Under the pieces are notes generated by a model. The model was not told the DNA's origin. It saw nothing but the letters and a program-made list of their open reading frames with translations, and ran no database searches. Below, one piece after another: positions 6,701 through 14,451 of a stretch of DNA of 14,655 bases. Numbering within the stretch: position 1 is the stretch's first letter; every line of letters starts with the position of its first letter. Origin of the DNA: Saprospiraceae bacterium (GTDB lineage: Bacteria > Bacteroidota > Bacteroidia > Chitinophagales > Saprospiraceae); contig JABDJE010000238.1 of the NCBI GenBank assembly GCA_013002625.1, positions 1-14,655 of the forward strand. Reading direction: 5' to 3'. The position numbers were made by a program, and so were the translations under genes.

Positions 6701-7712
6701 CTAATCCTGAAATTTGGTATTCCTGAATATCGCATTCTTTAAACTCTGATGTGGTTTCGCTAATAGGATCTACAATCCTTTTGTAAGAAAACCGAAGATT
6801 TTCACATCCATTATTTTCCCACTTAAGTGTAATATTATCAGATTCTACATCACTGATAACAACATAATTGGGAACAGTGCAAGCCTCATTTGAAAAGATT
6901 AATTCGACACCGCGGAGCTCACCAAGGTCATTGTTGGCACGGTCGCAAACAAATAATCGCCAAATACCATTTGGACTATTTCCATCGTGAGAACTTGCAA
7001 GAGATACTTCAGGCCGGACATCTCCTATCAAAGGAGGTTCTATTTCGTTTACCGAAAGACAAGCATTATCAGAAAAGACAATACTTTCACTGCAATCCAA
7101 TGATAACGGATTTCCATAATGATCAACGCCACTACCATTATACTGGCTAAGTAGGATCGGCACACCGGCAGGTGAAATTAAACGAATAGATAAATCTGGC
7201 GGCCATGGATGTTCTATTATGAGTTTTACTTTTTCCAGGATGACATCTTGGCCAAGCGCCAGGTTTTCAAATCCATTAACTTCAATCAAAAAGTTTTGCC
7301 CTTGAGGGCAATTGTTATCATTGATGGGCAGGGCCAGACCACATACACCATTGTTTTCTATTGCAGTATTATAGAAGTACGGCCCATTCCAATGAGAAGT
7401 ATCGCCAACACTGCATATGCTTCGCAAGTATAGTTCATATGCTGTCCCAGATTCCAAACTACTAAAGCTGTATTGGGTGGATGTCAGATCAACAATATTA
7501 GGGGTTCCTGTACGTGAAAATCCCCTTTGACCGAATTCAATTTCAAAAGACTCTGAATCTGGATTATTATCGACCCATTCTATATCAAATCCATTTGTGT
7601 TCGGATTTGAGAAATTCGTAAGTACCGGCAAAATGCAATTCTGAGCAGAAACGGCATCAGCTAAGCCCAATAAGGCTATAAACAGTATTAAACCATTTCT
7701 GAACATGTACAT
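3726..7712 (-). CDS. Secreted multidomain SprB-repeat adhesin-like protein with T9SS sorting domain
   Basis: This is a 1328-residue exported protein, probably delivered to the cell surface or medium by the type IX secretion system. In order: signal peptide (1-23, ending VSA before QNC); fibronectin type III-like domain (about 26-116); P-domain-like region (about 137-277, with PPDLSIRLISPAG and NGIWRLFVCD); second fibronectin-like domain (about 280-368); MAM-like domain (about 395-544, with a DIALDHIKLIG end); Asp-rich metal-binding motif (about 552-615, DADQDGFG, LDCDDSN, NGMDENCSG); eight SprB-type repeats (about 622-1245); T9SS type A C-terminal domain (about 1250-1328, with HPNPG, LIDVLGN and PSGFYYINL). 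No protease active site is seen although P domains often accompany proteases. A second ATG (residue 3) is an equally good start. The gene begins 5 bp after the leuS stop and no CAAAnnTA (minus-strand promoter) lies just upstream, so cotranscription with leuS is likely. Confidence 0.9.
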   Translation of the reverse strand: MYMFRNGLILFIALLGLADAVSAQNCILPVLTNFSNPNTNGFDIEWVDNNPDSESFEIEFGQRGFSRTGTPNIVDLTSTQYSFSSLESGTAYELYLRSICSVGDTSHWNGPYFYNTAIENNGVCGLALPINDNNCPQGQNFLIEVNGFENLALGQDVILEKVKLIIEHPWPPDLSIRLISPAGVPILLSQYNGSGVDHYGNPLSLDCSESIVFSDNACLSVNEIEPPLIGDVRPEVSLASSHDGNSPNGIWRLFVCDRANNDLGELRGVELIFSNEACTVPNYVVISDVESDNITLKWENNGCENLRFSYKRIVDPISETTSEFKECDIQEYQISGLEPETDYELTVFAQCDEESNSPVSCVYYFTTSCANANSLTDFDDESLCQAVCDLPCALGGIWSNDTDDDAEWIVNLGPTLTSFTGPEGDKNMRGRYIYVENQPANCNALNAVNLISDCLQNDADVQCSLSFYYHMYGQDVGTLSLEYSQDSAQWQSLLNISGDQGNVWHFQSVEVPSFDYGRLRFSASNPMGALRGDIALDHIKLIGSDTVEAAKYYFDADQDGFGTADKFIISCSSVLPSGYVTNNLDCDDSNFNINPDAFEIPCNGMDENCSGNADDASPDDIQLSILLQTDESCAGAMDGRIELTILQATNPVEVNWSTGASGTVLNGLAAGVYYATITDGNGCSEALGPIVLDSREALIYNVIGLENPRCSGINNGQIELAVAGGSGNYSAIWNDGETGLQRSALSSGSYVATISDNQNCSITTDPIELNHGDPITAGIALRRDVSCFGSSNGLLQLAANGGNLPYSIRWNTGDSTFLITNLQAGVYSVTIEDTDGCQSILSDILVSEPDSLLGRVDNIEHITCPGGFDSFVDIAVEGGTKPYTYLWSNGSFSEDIFNVKAGVYNLTVSDFNACTAVLSSITINEPDPVKITLDSINTVNCVGSTKGYIEVSAQGGNPPYVYNWSINESEANSEPFLDSLGPGLYFLTVVDNFGCKSKPQTFEIFNENIPINIALTEVQENLCFGDSLAAVSAVSTGVLLPVDFNWSNGSQEVKDIVADTIYGLKAGKYNLTITDSEGCVGIADSIIISEPEELQYTIEQIVDNICFGDALGVISIDIEGGTTPYSVEWSNGASGTSISNLKNGLYSFNLSDKHGCMLNGQNIMVTSPPDLELNAILTHPTEQSLGSIEVQPFGGMRPYQFVWSPPVGVDSVAQGLAMGDYNLQIIDSNGCALDTMFTLDLINSTDDISETISIHPNPGQDLVFITGMTSQLISAELIDVLGNRFKLDPVKVSEDYRLNISAVPSGFYYINLQMQNNKRIVQALIVIH
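3978..5849 (-). repeat. Eight SprB-type repeats inside the adhesin gene
   Basis: Units of about 74-86 residues begin near residues 622, 696, 773, 851, 929, 1008, 1094 and 1171. Each follows the same plan: a Cys with a small-residue turn (CFG, CSG or CPG), a beta-strand ending in GG, a W-S/N-x-G motif (such as LWSNGS or RWNTGD), a GxY turn (AGVYSVTIEDTDGC type) and a closing Cys. The eighth lacks the first Cys and has WSPPVG in place of W-S-N-G, so it is the most divergent. The paired cysteines suggest one disulfide per unit. At DNA level the units are diverged, so they are old duplications. Confidence 0.85.
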
Positions 7713-7717
7713 GAGAT

Positions 7718-10546
7718 TTATTTTACAACCACATTGACCATTCTTTTTGGAACCACAATTGTCTTAATCACATTTTTACCTTCAATCCACTTGGTCAACT
7801 CTTCTAAAGATAATACTTCTGCTTCTATTTCTTCTTTACCGAAATCGGCTGGAAACGACCTTAGGAACCTTTTTTTACCATTGACACAAATTGGATATTC
7901 AAACGAATCCTCAACCATATATTCTGCATTAAACTCCGGAAAATCAGACACATGGATGGAATCTGCTTGTCCCAGTTGAGACCACAACTCATCGCTCGTA
8001 TAAGGTGCGAATGGTGCGATCAACTGAACTAATGGTAAAAGAACATCCCGCTTATTACAATTGAGTTTGCGTAATTCATTAACACATATCATTAATGCAC
8101 TGACCGCTGTGTTGAACGAAAATTTCTCAATATCCTCTGTCACCTTTTTAATGGCCTGATGCAATATCTTCATCTCTTCCTTTGTTGGCGCTTCATCAGA
8201 AACCATCAGCTTGTCATCCTCAAAGAATAGGCCCCAAAATTTCCTTATAAATTTAGAGACACCTTCAATACCTTTTGTATCCCATGGTTTTGATTGCTCA
8301 ATGGGTCCTAAGAACATTTCATACATCCTAAACGTATCAGCGCCATAATTGTCCACTACTGATTCAGGATTTACGACATTAAACTTAGATTTTGACATTT
8401 TCCCGACTTCCGATAATGTCATGATTTGAATGTCATTATTACCTGGATACACAGCTGTTGGGGATTTAAATATTGCACCTTTGAATTCAGGTCTCCAAGT
8501 CAAAAATGCTTCAATACCTTCATTGTTTAAATATGAATCGGTGGATCCATAATCAGATACAAAGTCTATGTGAACTGGAATACGAGCGTATTGATCCTCA
8601 TTTTCTTCATTAATCAATTCGGCAGAAACAAAAGTCTTTTGTGCATTATTCTTTTCTAAAAATATAAATTCAATGACACCTTGAATCATACCCTGATTCA
8701 CCAGTTTCTTAAATGGTTCCTCGGTAGGAACCAGATTGTTATCATAAAGGAATTTATGCCAAAAACGGGCGTACATAAGATGCGCTACTGCATGTTCGGA
8801 ACCCCCAACATATAGATCAACATCCTGCCAATAGTCAATATTTTCCTTGGAGGCAAACGCTTCTTCGTTATGCGGATCCATATACCTTAAGTAATACCAT
8901 GATGACCCTGCCACGGCAGGCATAATATCTGTCTCTCTGTAATATCCATCCGGTAACTTAACCCAGTTTTCCAATCGCGACAGCGGCGACCTTCCACCTT
9001 TCCCTGGTTTGAAATCATCGGTTGCAGGCAATTCCAGTGGCAATGATTCTAAAGGGAGTGCTTCCGCTAAACCTTCACTATTATAAATAATAGGAAATGG
9101 CTCGCCCCAGTATCTTTGACGGCTGAAACCTGCATCCCTCAATTTGTAATTCACTTCTTTCTTGCCTATACCCCTTGATTCGAGTTCTTTACAAATCTTT
9201 TCAATAGCATCCTTCACTTCCAATCCATTTAGAATGGATGAGTTGATCATTTTACCTACCTTATCATGCATGCCTGCTTCAGGATATTCGGTTTTATCAA
9301 CGACATCAATAATCGATAGACCAAACTTTTGTGCAAAAGCATTATCCCGTTCATCGTCACTTGGAACAGCCATAATTGCGCCTGTACCATAATCTTTCAG
9401 AACATATTCTCCAATCCAGATAGGAATATGTTCAACTGTAAATGGGTGTACAGCATAGGCGCCAGTAAATGCGCCAGTTATTTTCTTTTCTGCCATACGT
9501 TCAATCTCTGATTTGGATTGTACATAAGCAACGTATTTTTCAACTTCCGCTTTATGGCTCTCTGGCGTTATTGCTTTAACCAAATCATGCTCTGGCGCAA
9601 GAACCATGTAGGTAGCACCAAAAATGGTATCAGGCCTTGTTGTAAATATTTCTATTTGATCATCGTGACCTTTGATATCAAAAAACACACTGGCGCCTTC
9701 AGAACGACCTATCCAGTTACGTTGAATTGTCTTTAATGAGTCTGACCAATCGATGTTATCCAGACCATTCAACAATCTTTCAGCATAAGCTGTAATTCTC
9801 AAATACCACTGTGTCATTGGCTTTTGCACCACTGGATAACCGCCTCTTTCAGATACACCATCTTTAACCTGATCGTTCGCCAATACGGTACCCAATTCTT
9901 CACACCAGTTCACATAACCGATTTTCTGATAAGCCAGTCTGTAATTCATTAAAATATCAGACCGCTGTTTAGCGGACATGGCCTGCCATTCCTCAGCTGT
10001 AAAAACTGTTTCCTGTTCAGTAGCAGCTTCTATATGCGCATTCCCTTCTGAATTAAAAATCTGGATAAGACTTGAAATTGATTCAGCCTTGTCGGTTTTT
10101 AGATTGTAGTAATGATCGAATAATTGAGTAAAAATCCATTGGGTCCATTTATAATACTTAGGATCACAAGTCGCTAATTCTCTGGACCAATCAAAAGAAA
10201 AGCCTAAACTGCTCAATTGCGTCTTGTATCGCTTCATGTTTTCAGCCGTTGACACAGCAGGATGAATGCCAGTTGCAAGGGCATACTCCTCCGCTGGCAG
10301 ACCAAAAGCATCATATCCCATCGGATGTAATACATTGAAACCTTTCATACGCTTATAGCGACTAAATATATCAGATGCAATGTAACCGAGTGGATGGCCT
10401 ACATGTAAGCCAGCACCAGAAGGGTAGGGAAACATGTCCAGAACGTAATATTTTGGTTTGTTCTGATCCCTATTAACTTTGTATAAGTCGATCTTATCCC
10501 AAAGTGATTGAGACTTTTCTTCTATTGATTTAAAATCATACTTCAT
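7718..10546 (-). CDS. leuS: Leucyl-tRNA synthetase
   Basis: Charges tRNA-Leu with leucine using ATP in the cytoplasm; a class I synthetase with an editing domain. The HIGH-type motif is HVGH at residues 48-51 in YPSGAGLHVGHPLGY, and KMSKS is at 716-720. The CP1 editing domain is shown by TTRPDTIFGATYMVLAPEH (302-320) and GTGAIMAVPSDDERD (387-401). GGSEHAVAHLMYARFW (581-596) belongs to the catalytic core, and the anticodon-binding domain follows KMSKS. At 942 residues it is longer than many bacterial LeuRS. Extra sequence lies at about 150-205, before the AYQKIGYVNWCEELGTVL strand, and at about 625-700. These insertions are typical of Bacteroidota. In the NWC-xx-xGTVL region only one Cys remains, so the zinc knuckle found in some LeuRS is probably not functional. 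A likely own promoter lies upstream. Confidence 0.98.
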   Translation of the reverse strand: MKYDFKSIEEKSQSLWDKIDLYKVNRDQNKPKYYVLDMFPYPSGAGLHVGHPLGYIASDIFSRYKRMKGFNVLHPMGYDAFGLPAEEYALATGIHPAVSTAENMKRYKTQLSSLGFSFDWSRELATCDPKYYKWTQWIFTQLFDHYYNLKTDKAESISSLIQIFNSEGNAHIEAATEQETVFTAEEWQAMSAKQRSDILMNYRLAYQKIGYVNWCEELGTVLANDQVKDGVSERGGYPVVQKPMTQWYLRITAYAERLLNGLDNIDWSDSLKTIQRNWIGRSEGASVFFDIKGHDDQIEIFTTRPDTIFGATYMVLAPEHDLVKAITPESHKAEVEKYVAYVQSKSEIERMAEKKITGAFTGAYAVHPFTVEHIPIWIGEYVLKDYGTGAIMAVPSDDERDNAFAQKFGLSIIDVVDKTEYPEAGMHDKVGKMINSSILNGLEVKDAIEKICKELESRGIGKKEVNYKLRDAGFSRQRYWGEPFPIIYNSEGLAEALPLESLPLELPATDDFKPGKGGRSPLSRLENWVKLPDGYYRETDIMPAVAGSSWYYLRYMDPHNEEAFASKENIDYWQDVDLYVGGSEHAVAHLMYARFWHKFLYDNNLVPTEEPFKKLVNQGMIQGVIEFIFLEKNNAQKTFVSAELINEENEDQYARIPVHIDFVSDYGSTDSYLNNEGIEAFLTWRPEFKGAIFKSPTAVYPGNNDIQIMTLSEVGKMSKSKFNVVNPESVVDNYGADTFRMYEMFLGPIEQSKPWDTKGIEGVSKFIRKFWGLFFEDDKLMVSDEAPTKEEMKILHQAIKKVTEDIEKFSFNTAVSALMICVNELRKLNCNKRDVLLPLVQLIAPFAPYTSDELWSQLGQADSIHVSDFPEFNAEYMVEDSFEYPICVNGKKRFLRSFPADFGKEEIEAEVLSLEELTKWIEGKNVIKTIVVPKRMVNVVVK

Positions 10547-10572
10547 CTATGTCGATCATTTTTAAATTCAGA

Positions 10573-10603
10573 CAAATGTATTATGATTATCAGTAGTGAC
10601 CAA
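10573..10603 (-). promoter_or_regulatory. Probable leuS promoter
   Basis: Read on the minus strand, TACATTTG (10580 down to 10573) matches TAnnTTTG exactly. TTG (10603 down to 10601) lies 20 bases upstream, one more than the ideal 19. The expected transcript would start near 10567, giving a leader of about 20 bases before the leuS ATG at 10546. It falls in the 76-bp gap after the GDPD gene, so leuS and the adhesin can be transcribed independently of glpK. Confidence 0.6.
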
Positions 10604-10622
10604 TTATATCAAATAGAGAAAA

Positions 10623-11513
10623 TTATTTAGTTGTGGACTGAGTAAGCTCAATTAACCTGTCCGGGTAGTCCGTAATAATTCCATCAACGCCCCTATCAAT
10701 CATTTTTTGCATATCCTCAACTTCATTAACAGTCCATGGGATGAGCTGAATCTGACGTTCTTTACAATACTCGGCAGTTCCTGCCTTAATCAACCCATGA
10801 TAGGGACTATAAACCGCAGGATTGAATCCAAGAAGTTCAAGGTTATTTTCAATACCATTTTGATTATAAATCAAATATACCAATCGAACATTTGGATATG
10901 TCTCATGGATATATTGTAGTGTGGGCACATCAAAGCATTGAACTGTAGTCTTATCCATTATACCCAAGGCTTCAATCTCGGCTATTACAAGATCAGCAAA
11001 TTCGTGATATTCTGGATGAAATGTATTGTCCCATTTTGCTTTCCGTTTAATCTCAATATTGTAATTGATTGTGGATATGCCAACAGAATTGAGTTTATTA
11101 TTGACAGCGTCGACAACATCCTTAAGCGATGGCTTATATGTTTTTAGTTTTTCCTGATCGGGAAATTTTTCAAAATATAAGCTGCCACAATCGTAAGATT
11201 TGATTTCATCATAACTGAGTTGATATAGATTATGCTTGGACTCCTCGTTTATCTCAATTTTAGATCCATCTGGAGTGGTACATATCTCATGTGACATGAA
11301 TGGTTCATGACTGACAATGACCTTTTTATCTTTGGAAATTACTACATCAAATTCCAAAGTATGCACGCCTAATTCAATAGCATGTAAAAATGCAGGAATT
11401 GAATTCTCGGGATACAAGCCCCGGCATCCACGATGGCCCTGAATATCTAATTGTGCTACGCTCATAATCGAATTACTTATAAATAATGCCAAAAGAACAA
11501 ACTTAGTTTTCAT
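10623..11513 (-). CDS. Exported glycerophosphodiester phosphodiesterase
   Basis: Hydrolyses glycerophosphodiesters (deacylated phospholipids) to glycerol 3-phosphate and an alcohol. The GDPD TIM-barrel motifs are present: HRGCRGLYPENSIPAF with catalytic H27 and R28, metal ligands E54 and D56 in LEFDVVISKD, second catalytic H69 in VSHEP, E154 and K156 in YNIEIKRK, PWTVNE (259-264), and the closing GVDGIITDYPDRL (275-287). An N-terminal signal peptide (1-20, cut before QLDIQ) without a lipobox suggests a soluble periplasmic enzyme. The length of 296 is normal for the exported type. The start codon overlaps the end of glpK by 11 bp, which indicates translational coupling. It could act with GlpK to supply glycerol 3-phosphate, provided a G3P transporter exists elsewhere. 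The gene symbol glpQ is not assigned because other GDPD paralogues are common. Confidence 0.92.
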   Translation of the reverse strand: MKTKFVLLALFISNSIMSVAQLDIQGHRGCRGLYPENSIPAFLHAIELGVHTLEFDVVISKDKKVIVSHEPFMSHEICTTPDGSKIEINEESKHNLYQLSYDEIKSYDCGSLYFEKFPDQEKLKTYKPSLKDVVDAVNNKLNSVGISTINYNIEIKRKAKWDNTFHPEYHEFADLVIAEIEALGIMDKTTVQCFDVPTLQYIHETYPNVRLVYLIYNQNGIENNLELLGFNPAVYSPYHGLIKAGTAEYCKERQIQLIPWTVNEVEDMQKMIDRGVDGIITDYPDRLIELTQSTTK

Positions 11514-13002
11514 CTATCCAGTTTTTTGTTCTACCAATAGCTTTATGCCAGTTTCTGATCAAGTTCTCTTTCTCAAGCTCATTCATTTTAGGTTTGAATG
11601 TCTTATCAACTTTTAAAAGAGCTTTCAGGTCGTCTATTGAGTCCCAAAATCCAACTTCCAAACCTGCTAGGAATGCAGCACCTAGTGCGGTAGACTCCAG
11701 GACAGCAGGTCTGACTACATTGGCCTCAATTAGATCACTTTGAAGTTGCATTAATAGGTTATTCGCGCTGGCTCCGCCATCCACCTTCAATTCTGCTATC
11801 GGTGCACCCAGATCTTCATTCATTGCTTTTACAATATCAAACACCTGTAAGGCAATCCCTTCGAGCGCCGCTCTTGCAATATGGGCTTTACGCGTGCCTC
11901 GGGTAATGCCAATTATAGCTCCTCTTGCATTGCTATCCCAATAGGGAGCACCAAGGCCAGTCAGCGCAGGTACGAAGTATACACCACCGTTATCCTTAAC
12001 CGAATGTGCCAATGCCTCTACTTCATCAGAAGAATTGAACAATTCAAGGCCGTCTCTCAACCACTGAACGATAGCACCTCCTACAAACACGCTGCCTTCA
12101 AGTGCATAATGGACTGTTCCATTGACCTTCCATGCAATTGTAGACAGCAACTTGTGTTTAGAGTATTTTAATGTGCGTCCTGTATTCATGACTAAAAAAC
12201 AACCCGTTCCATAGGTGTTTTTTAATGCGCCCTCTTGCGTACACAATTGACCAAACAGGGCTGATTGCTGATCACCGATAGCTGAACATATTGGAATTTC
12301 TTTTCCCAGTACGGCACTGTGTGTAATTCCGATATTATCCTTTGAAGATTTAACTTCAGGCAGCATATAATCAGGTATGTTAAATTTATCCAGGAGTGTC
12401 TTATCCCATTCCAAATCCACAATATTATAGATCATTGTTCTACTCGCATTGCTAACATCTGTGGCATGTACAGCTCCGTTTGTTAATTTGTAAATTAACC
12501 AACTGTCCACTGTCCCAAAAACAAGATTTCTAAGATCAATATCGATATTTTGAGATTCCAAATGCTTCAATATCCACCTGATCTTTGAAGCTGAAAAATA
12601 GGCATCCACCCACAATCCTGTCTTTTGATGAATCGTATCCATCCAGCCCTCTTGTTTCAGTGACTCACAATACTCTGTGGTGCGGCGATCTTGCCATACA
12701 ATAGCGTTGTAAACAGGTAATCCGGTTGTTTTATCCCAGACAATAGTTGTTTCTCTTTGATTCGTAATTCCAATAGCCTCGATGCGGGCATCAATTGAAT
12801 CTGCGTATTCCAATGCTTCCTTAATGGTCGATAATTGAGAAGACCAGATTTCAAATGGGTCATGCTCAACCCATCCTGGTTTGGGAAAATATTGGGTAAA
12901 CTCCTTTTGCGAATTAAACACGATAGATCCGGCGTGGTCTACGAGCAGACTGCGTGAACTGGTTGTACCTTGATCAATTGCTAGAATAAAGCTTTGGCTC
13001 AT
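11503..13002 (-). CDS. glpK: Glycerol kinase
   Basis: Phosphorylates glycerol to sn-glycerol 3-phosphate with ATP in the cytoplasm, the entry step of glycerol use. FGGY-family landmarks are at positions close to those of the E. coli enzyme: DQGTTSSR with D10, glycerol-binding R83 and E84 in TNQRET, W103 and D105 in VWQDRRTTE, Y135, catalytic D244 in AIGDQQSALFGQ, the ATP-binding YGTGCF (264-269), and GGASANNLLMQLQSD (409-423). The 499 residues match the family length. It starts 11 bp after the stop of the small secreted protein gene and its end overlaps the GDPD start, so it is in the middle of a tight operon. No glpF or glpD is in the window. Confidence 0.97.
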   Translation of the reverse strand: MSQSFILAIDQGTTSSRSLLVDHAGSIVFNSQKEFTQYFPKPGWVEHDPFEIWSSQLSTIKEALEYADSIDARIEAIGITNQRETTIVWDKTTGLPVYNAIVWQDRRTTEYCESLKQEGWMDTIHQKTGLWVDAYFSASKIRWILKHLESQNIDIDLRNLVFGTVDSWLIYKLTNGAVHATDVSNASRTMIYNIVDLEWDKTLLDKFNIPDYMLPEVKSSKDNIGITHSAVLGKEIPICSAIGDQQSALFGQLCTQEGALKNTYGTGCFLVMNTGRTLKYSKHKLLSTIAWKVNGTVHYALEGSVFVGGAIVQWLRDGLELFNSSDEVEALAHSVKDNGGVYFVPALTGLGAPYWDSNARGAIIGITRGTRKAHIARAALEGIALQVFDIVKAMNEDLGAPIAELKVDGGASANNLLMQLQSDLIEANVVRPAVLESTALGAAFLAGLEVGFWDSIDDLKALLKVDKTFKPKMNELEKENLIRNWHKAIGRTKNWIDEN

Positions 13003-13013
13003 AATTTACTGGA

Positions 13014-13598
13014 TTACGCGCGTTGACAAATTTGAATAAAGGACATATTATCAATCAGAATATTTCCTTTATAAAAAGGTCTCTCTTCTGAAATAAAAGC
13101 TTCTAAGATAATGTATTGCATTTCGTTTTCGGGGGTGAATTCGAAATTAAAATACTGCCAGTCTAAAGACTCTATCAGTGGTGATTTGAATATAAGTTGT
13201 TGCTTCTGGCGGTGTTTATTACTGATCCAAATTCGCAGGTAAAGGGGTTTATTATAACCAGTGTAGGTATCCGAATGCGCCAAGCCCAAACCCAAGGTAT
13301 AGCAGGTATTCTTTTTCAAGGGTGAGGCCAATCTTTGACCTATACTTTCATTGGTACCATCTTGCCTGGTGATCAGCCCAACAAATGATTCTCCATCCAT
13401 GGGTTCATTGTATACACCCCAGATCTCCGGCAGTATATCTGGGGTTGTCCCTTCATCAACTGAAAACCATCCATATGGCATCGTTGCATCGCTATGCAAG
13501 CCTTCAAATGAGGCATTGTTAATTGGGATTTGGGCACATAGCCCTTGAGCTGATAATAATATAACTGATATATAAAAATATTTAATATAATTGTCCAT
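13014..13598 (-). CDS. Small secreted beta-rich protein, possible carbohydrate-binding-like fold
   Basis: A 194-residue exported protein with a signal peptide of about 22 residues (ending GLCA before QIPINNASFEG). The Cys at 21 is not in a good lipobox, so a lipoprotein is unlikely. The mature part begins with N-A-S-F-E-G and MPYGWFSVDEG, continues with TPDILPEIWGVYNEPMDG, SFVGLITRQDGTNESIGQRL (71-90) and LRIWIS, and ends with NILIDNMSFI (169-178). This pattern resembles galactose-binding-like jelly rolls in Bacteroidota surface proteins, where they are often joined to other domains. Here the domain stands alone, without an OmpA or sorting domain. The ligand is unknown. It is the first gene of the glpK operon, 11 bp before glpK, and is divergent from ftsX with a 13-bp gap. 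A direct role with glpK is only inferred. Confidence 0.85.
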   Translation of the reverse strand: MDNYIKYFYISVILLSAQGLCAQIPINNASFEGLHSDATMPYGWFSVDEGTTPDILPEIWGVYNEPMDGESFVGLITRQDGTNESIGQRLASPLKKNTCYTLGLGLAHSDTYTGYNKPLYLRIWISNKHRQKQQLIFKSPLIESLDWQYFNFEFTPENEMQYIILEAFISEERPFYKGNILIDNMSFIQICQRA

Positions 13599-13611
13599 AT
13601 CTTCGTAAGGT

Positions 13612-14451
13612 ATGTTGAAACTATTTCAGCTCAGAGAAGATTATTCAGCTGCACTTATTCTATTATTTATTTCATTAATGATAAGTGCCAGCCTTATTGC
13701 TATACTTGGTTTCTTCAAAACTGAAAACCATCAATCTGTTGCTGAAAGTTTCATGGTTGAAATATCATCAAATCCTGATGAAAGTAATAAAGATAATGTC
13801 ATCGAATTATTAAAATCTAACGCATATATAAACGACAGAAGTATATCGTTTAAAGCTGCTGGTCAAGTGTTGGATCACTTTCAAACCAACATCCCTCAAA
13901 ATGTAAAAGCCAAAATTCTTGCTGATCTCAAAATAAAGGACATTATCCTATTCTCGACAAATGAATTTAAAGAGATGAGGGTGCGTGATGAATTCATGAA
14001 TGCTATTGGGAGTATGGAAGGTATATTCTCCATGCGCAATGTAGGTACATATAAAAGCATGAACAACAGCAATCATGCAAAGATCAATTTACTTCCCATA
14101 GCAATTATAATGTGCATTATTTCCATCTTTTTCAGTTTCGCCGCCATCAGGTCAGAACTCAAAAGAAAATATGCAGAAATGAAGATGCTTTCATTTTCAG
14201 GCGTGAATGATGGTGTGATACTGAGCAGATTGCGCGGATCTGTAAGTCTTGCCGTACTCAAGGTGTGGTTAATAACCATTCTTCTGTTTTTTTCGGCATT
14301 TCATCTATTATCACAAAACACTCTACGACATATTTCGTACATTGGAATTAAAGATATTATTGTAGCTTTGAGCATTGCATTGGTAATGATGTTAATCGTC
14401 TTACCTATGTATACAAATCACAGAGCTAAAAAAATTCTAAATAATTTTTAA
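13612..14451 (+). CDS. ftsX: Cell division protein FtsX
   Basis: FtsX is the membrane subunit of the FtsEX ABC-type complex at the division site, where it passes ATP-driven signals to peptidoglycan hydrolases. The four-segment plan is visible: TM1 about 12-35, an extracellular domain of about 120 residues (36-157), TM2 about 158-179, TM3 about 211-233 and TM4 about 246-267. The cytoplasmic loop after TM2 (RSELKRKYAEMKMLSFSGVN, 180-199) corresponds to the loop with the E-I-x-I-x-x-L-x-G-A motif that contacts the ATPase. Sequence similarity is modest, but the layout, the length of 279, and the following DUF3098 gene fit Bacteroidota ftsX. The start is fixed by an in-frame TAA at 13606-13608. 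No ftsE is adjacent. The stop TAA abuts the next ATG. Confidence 0.88.
   Translation: MLKLFQLREDYSAALILLFISLMISASLIAILGFFKTENHQSVAESFMVEISSNPDESNKDNVIELLKSNAYINDRSISFKAAGQVLDHFQTNIPQNVKAKILADLKIKDIILFSTNEFKEMRVRDEFMNAIGSMEGIFSMRNVGTYKSMNNSNHAKINLLPIAIIMCIISIFFSFAAIRSELKRKYAEMKMLSFSGVNDGVILSRLRGSVSLAVLKVWLITILLFFSAFHLLSQNTLRHISYIGIKDIIVALSIALVMMLIVLPMYTNHRAKKILNNF

Noticed and set aside
6890..7433. Plus-strand open frames within the adhesin gene
   Set aside because: They lie opposite well-defined P-domain and fibronectin-like sequence and show no protein-like features of their own.
10547..10622. Terminator for the glpK-GDPD operon in the gap before leuS
   Set aside because: Only a four-base inverted repeat around TGATTATCA was found, with no T-tract, so read-through into leuS remains possible.
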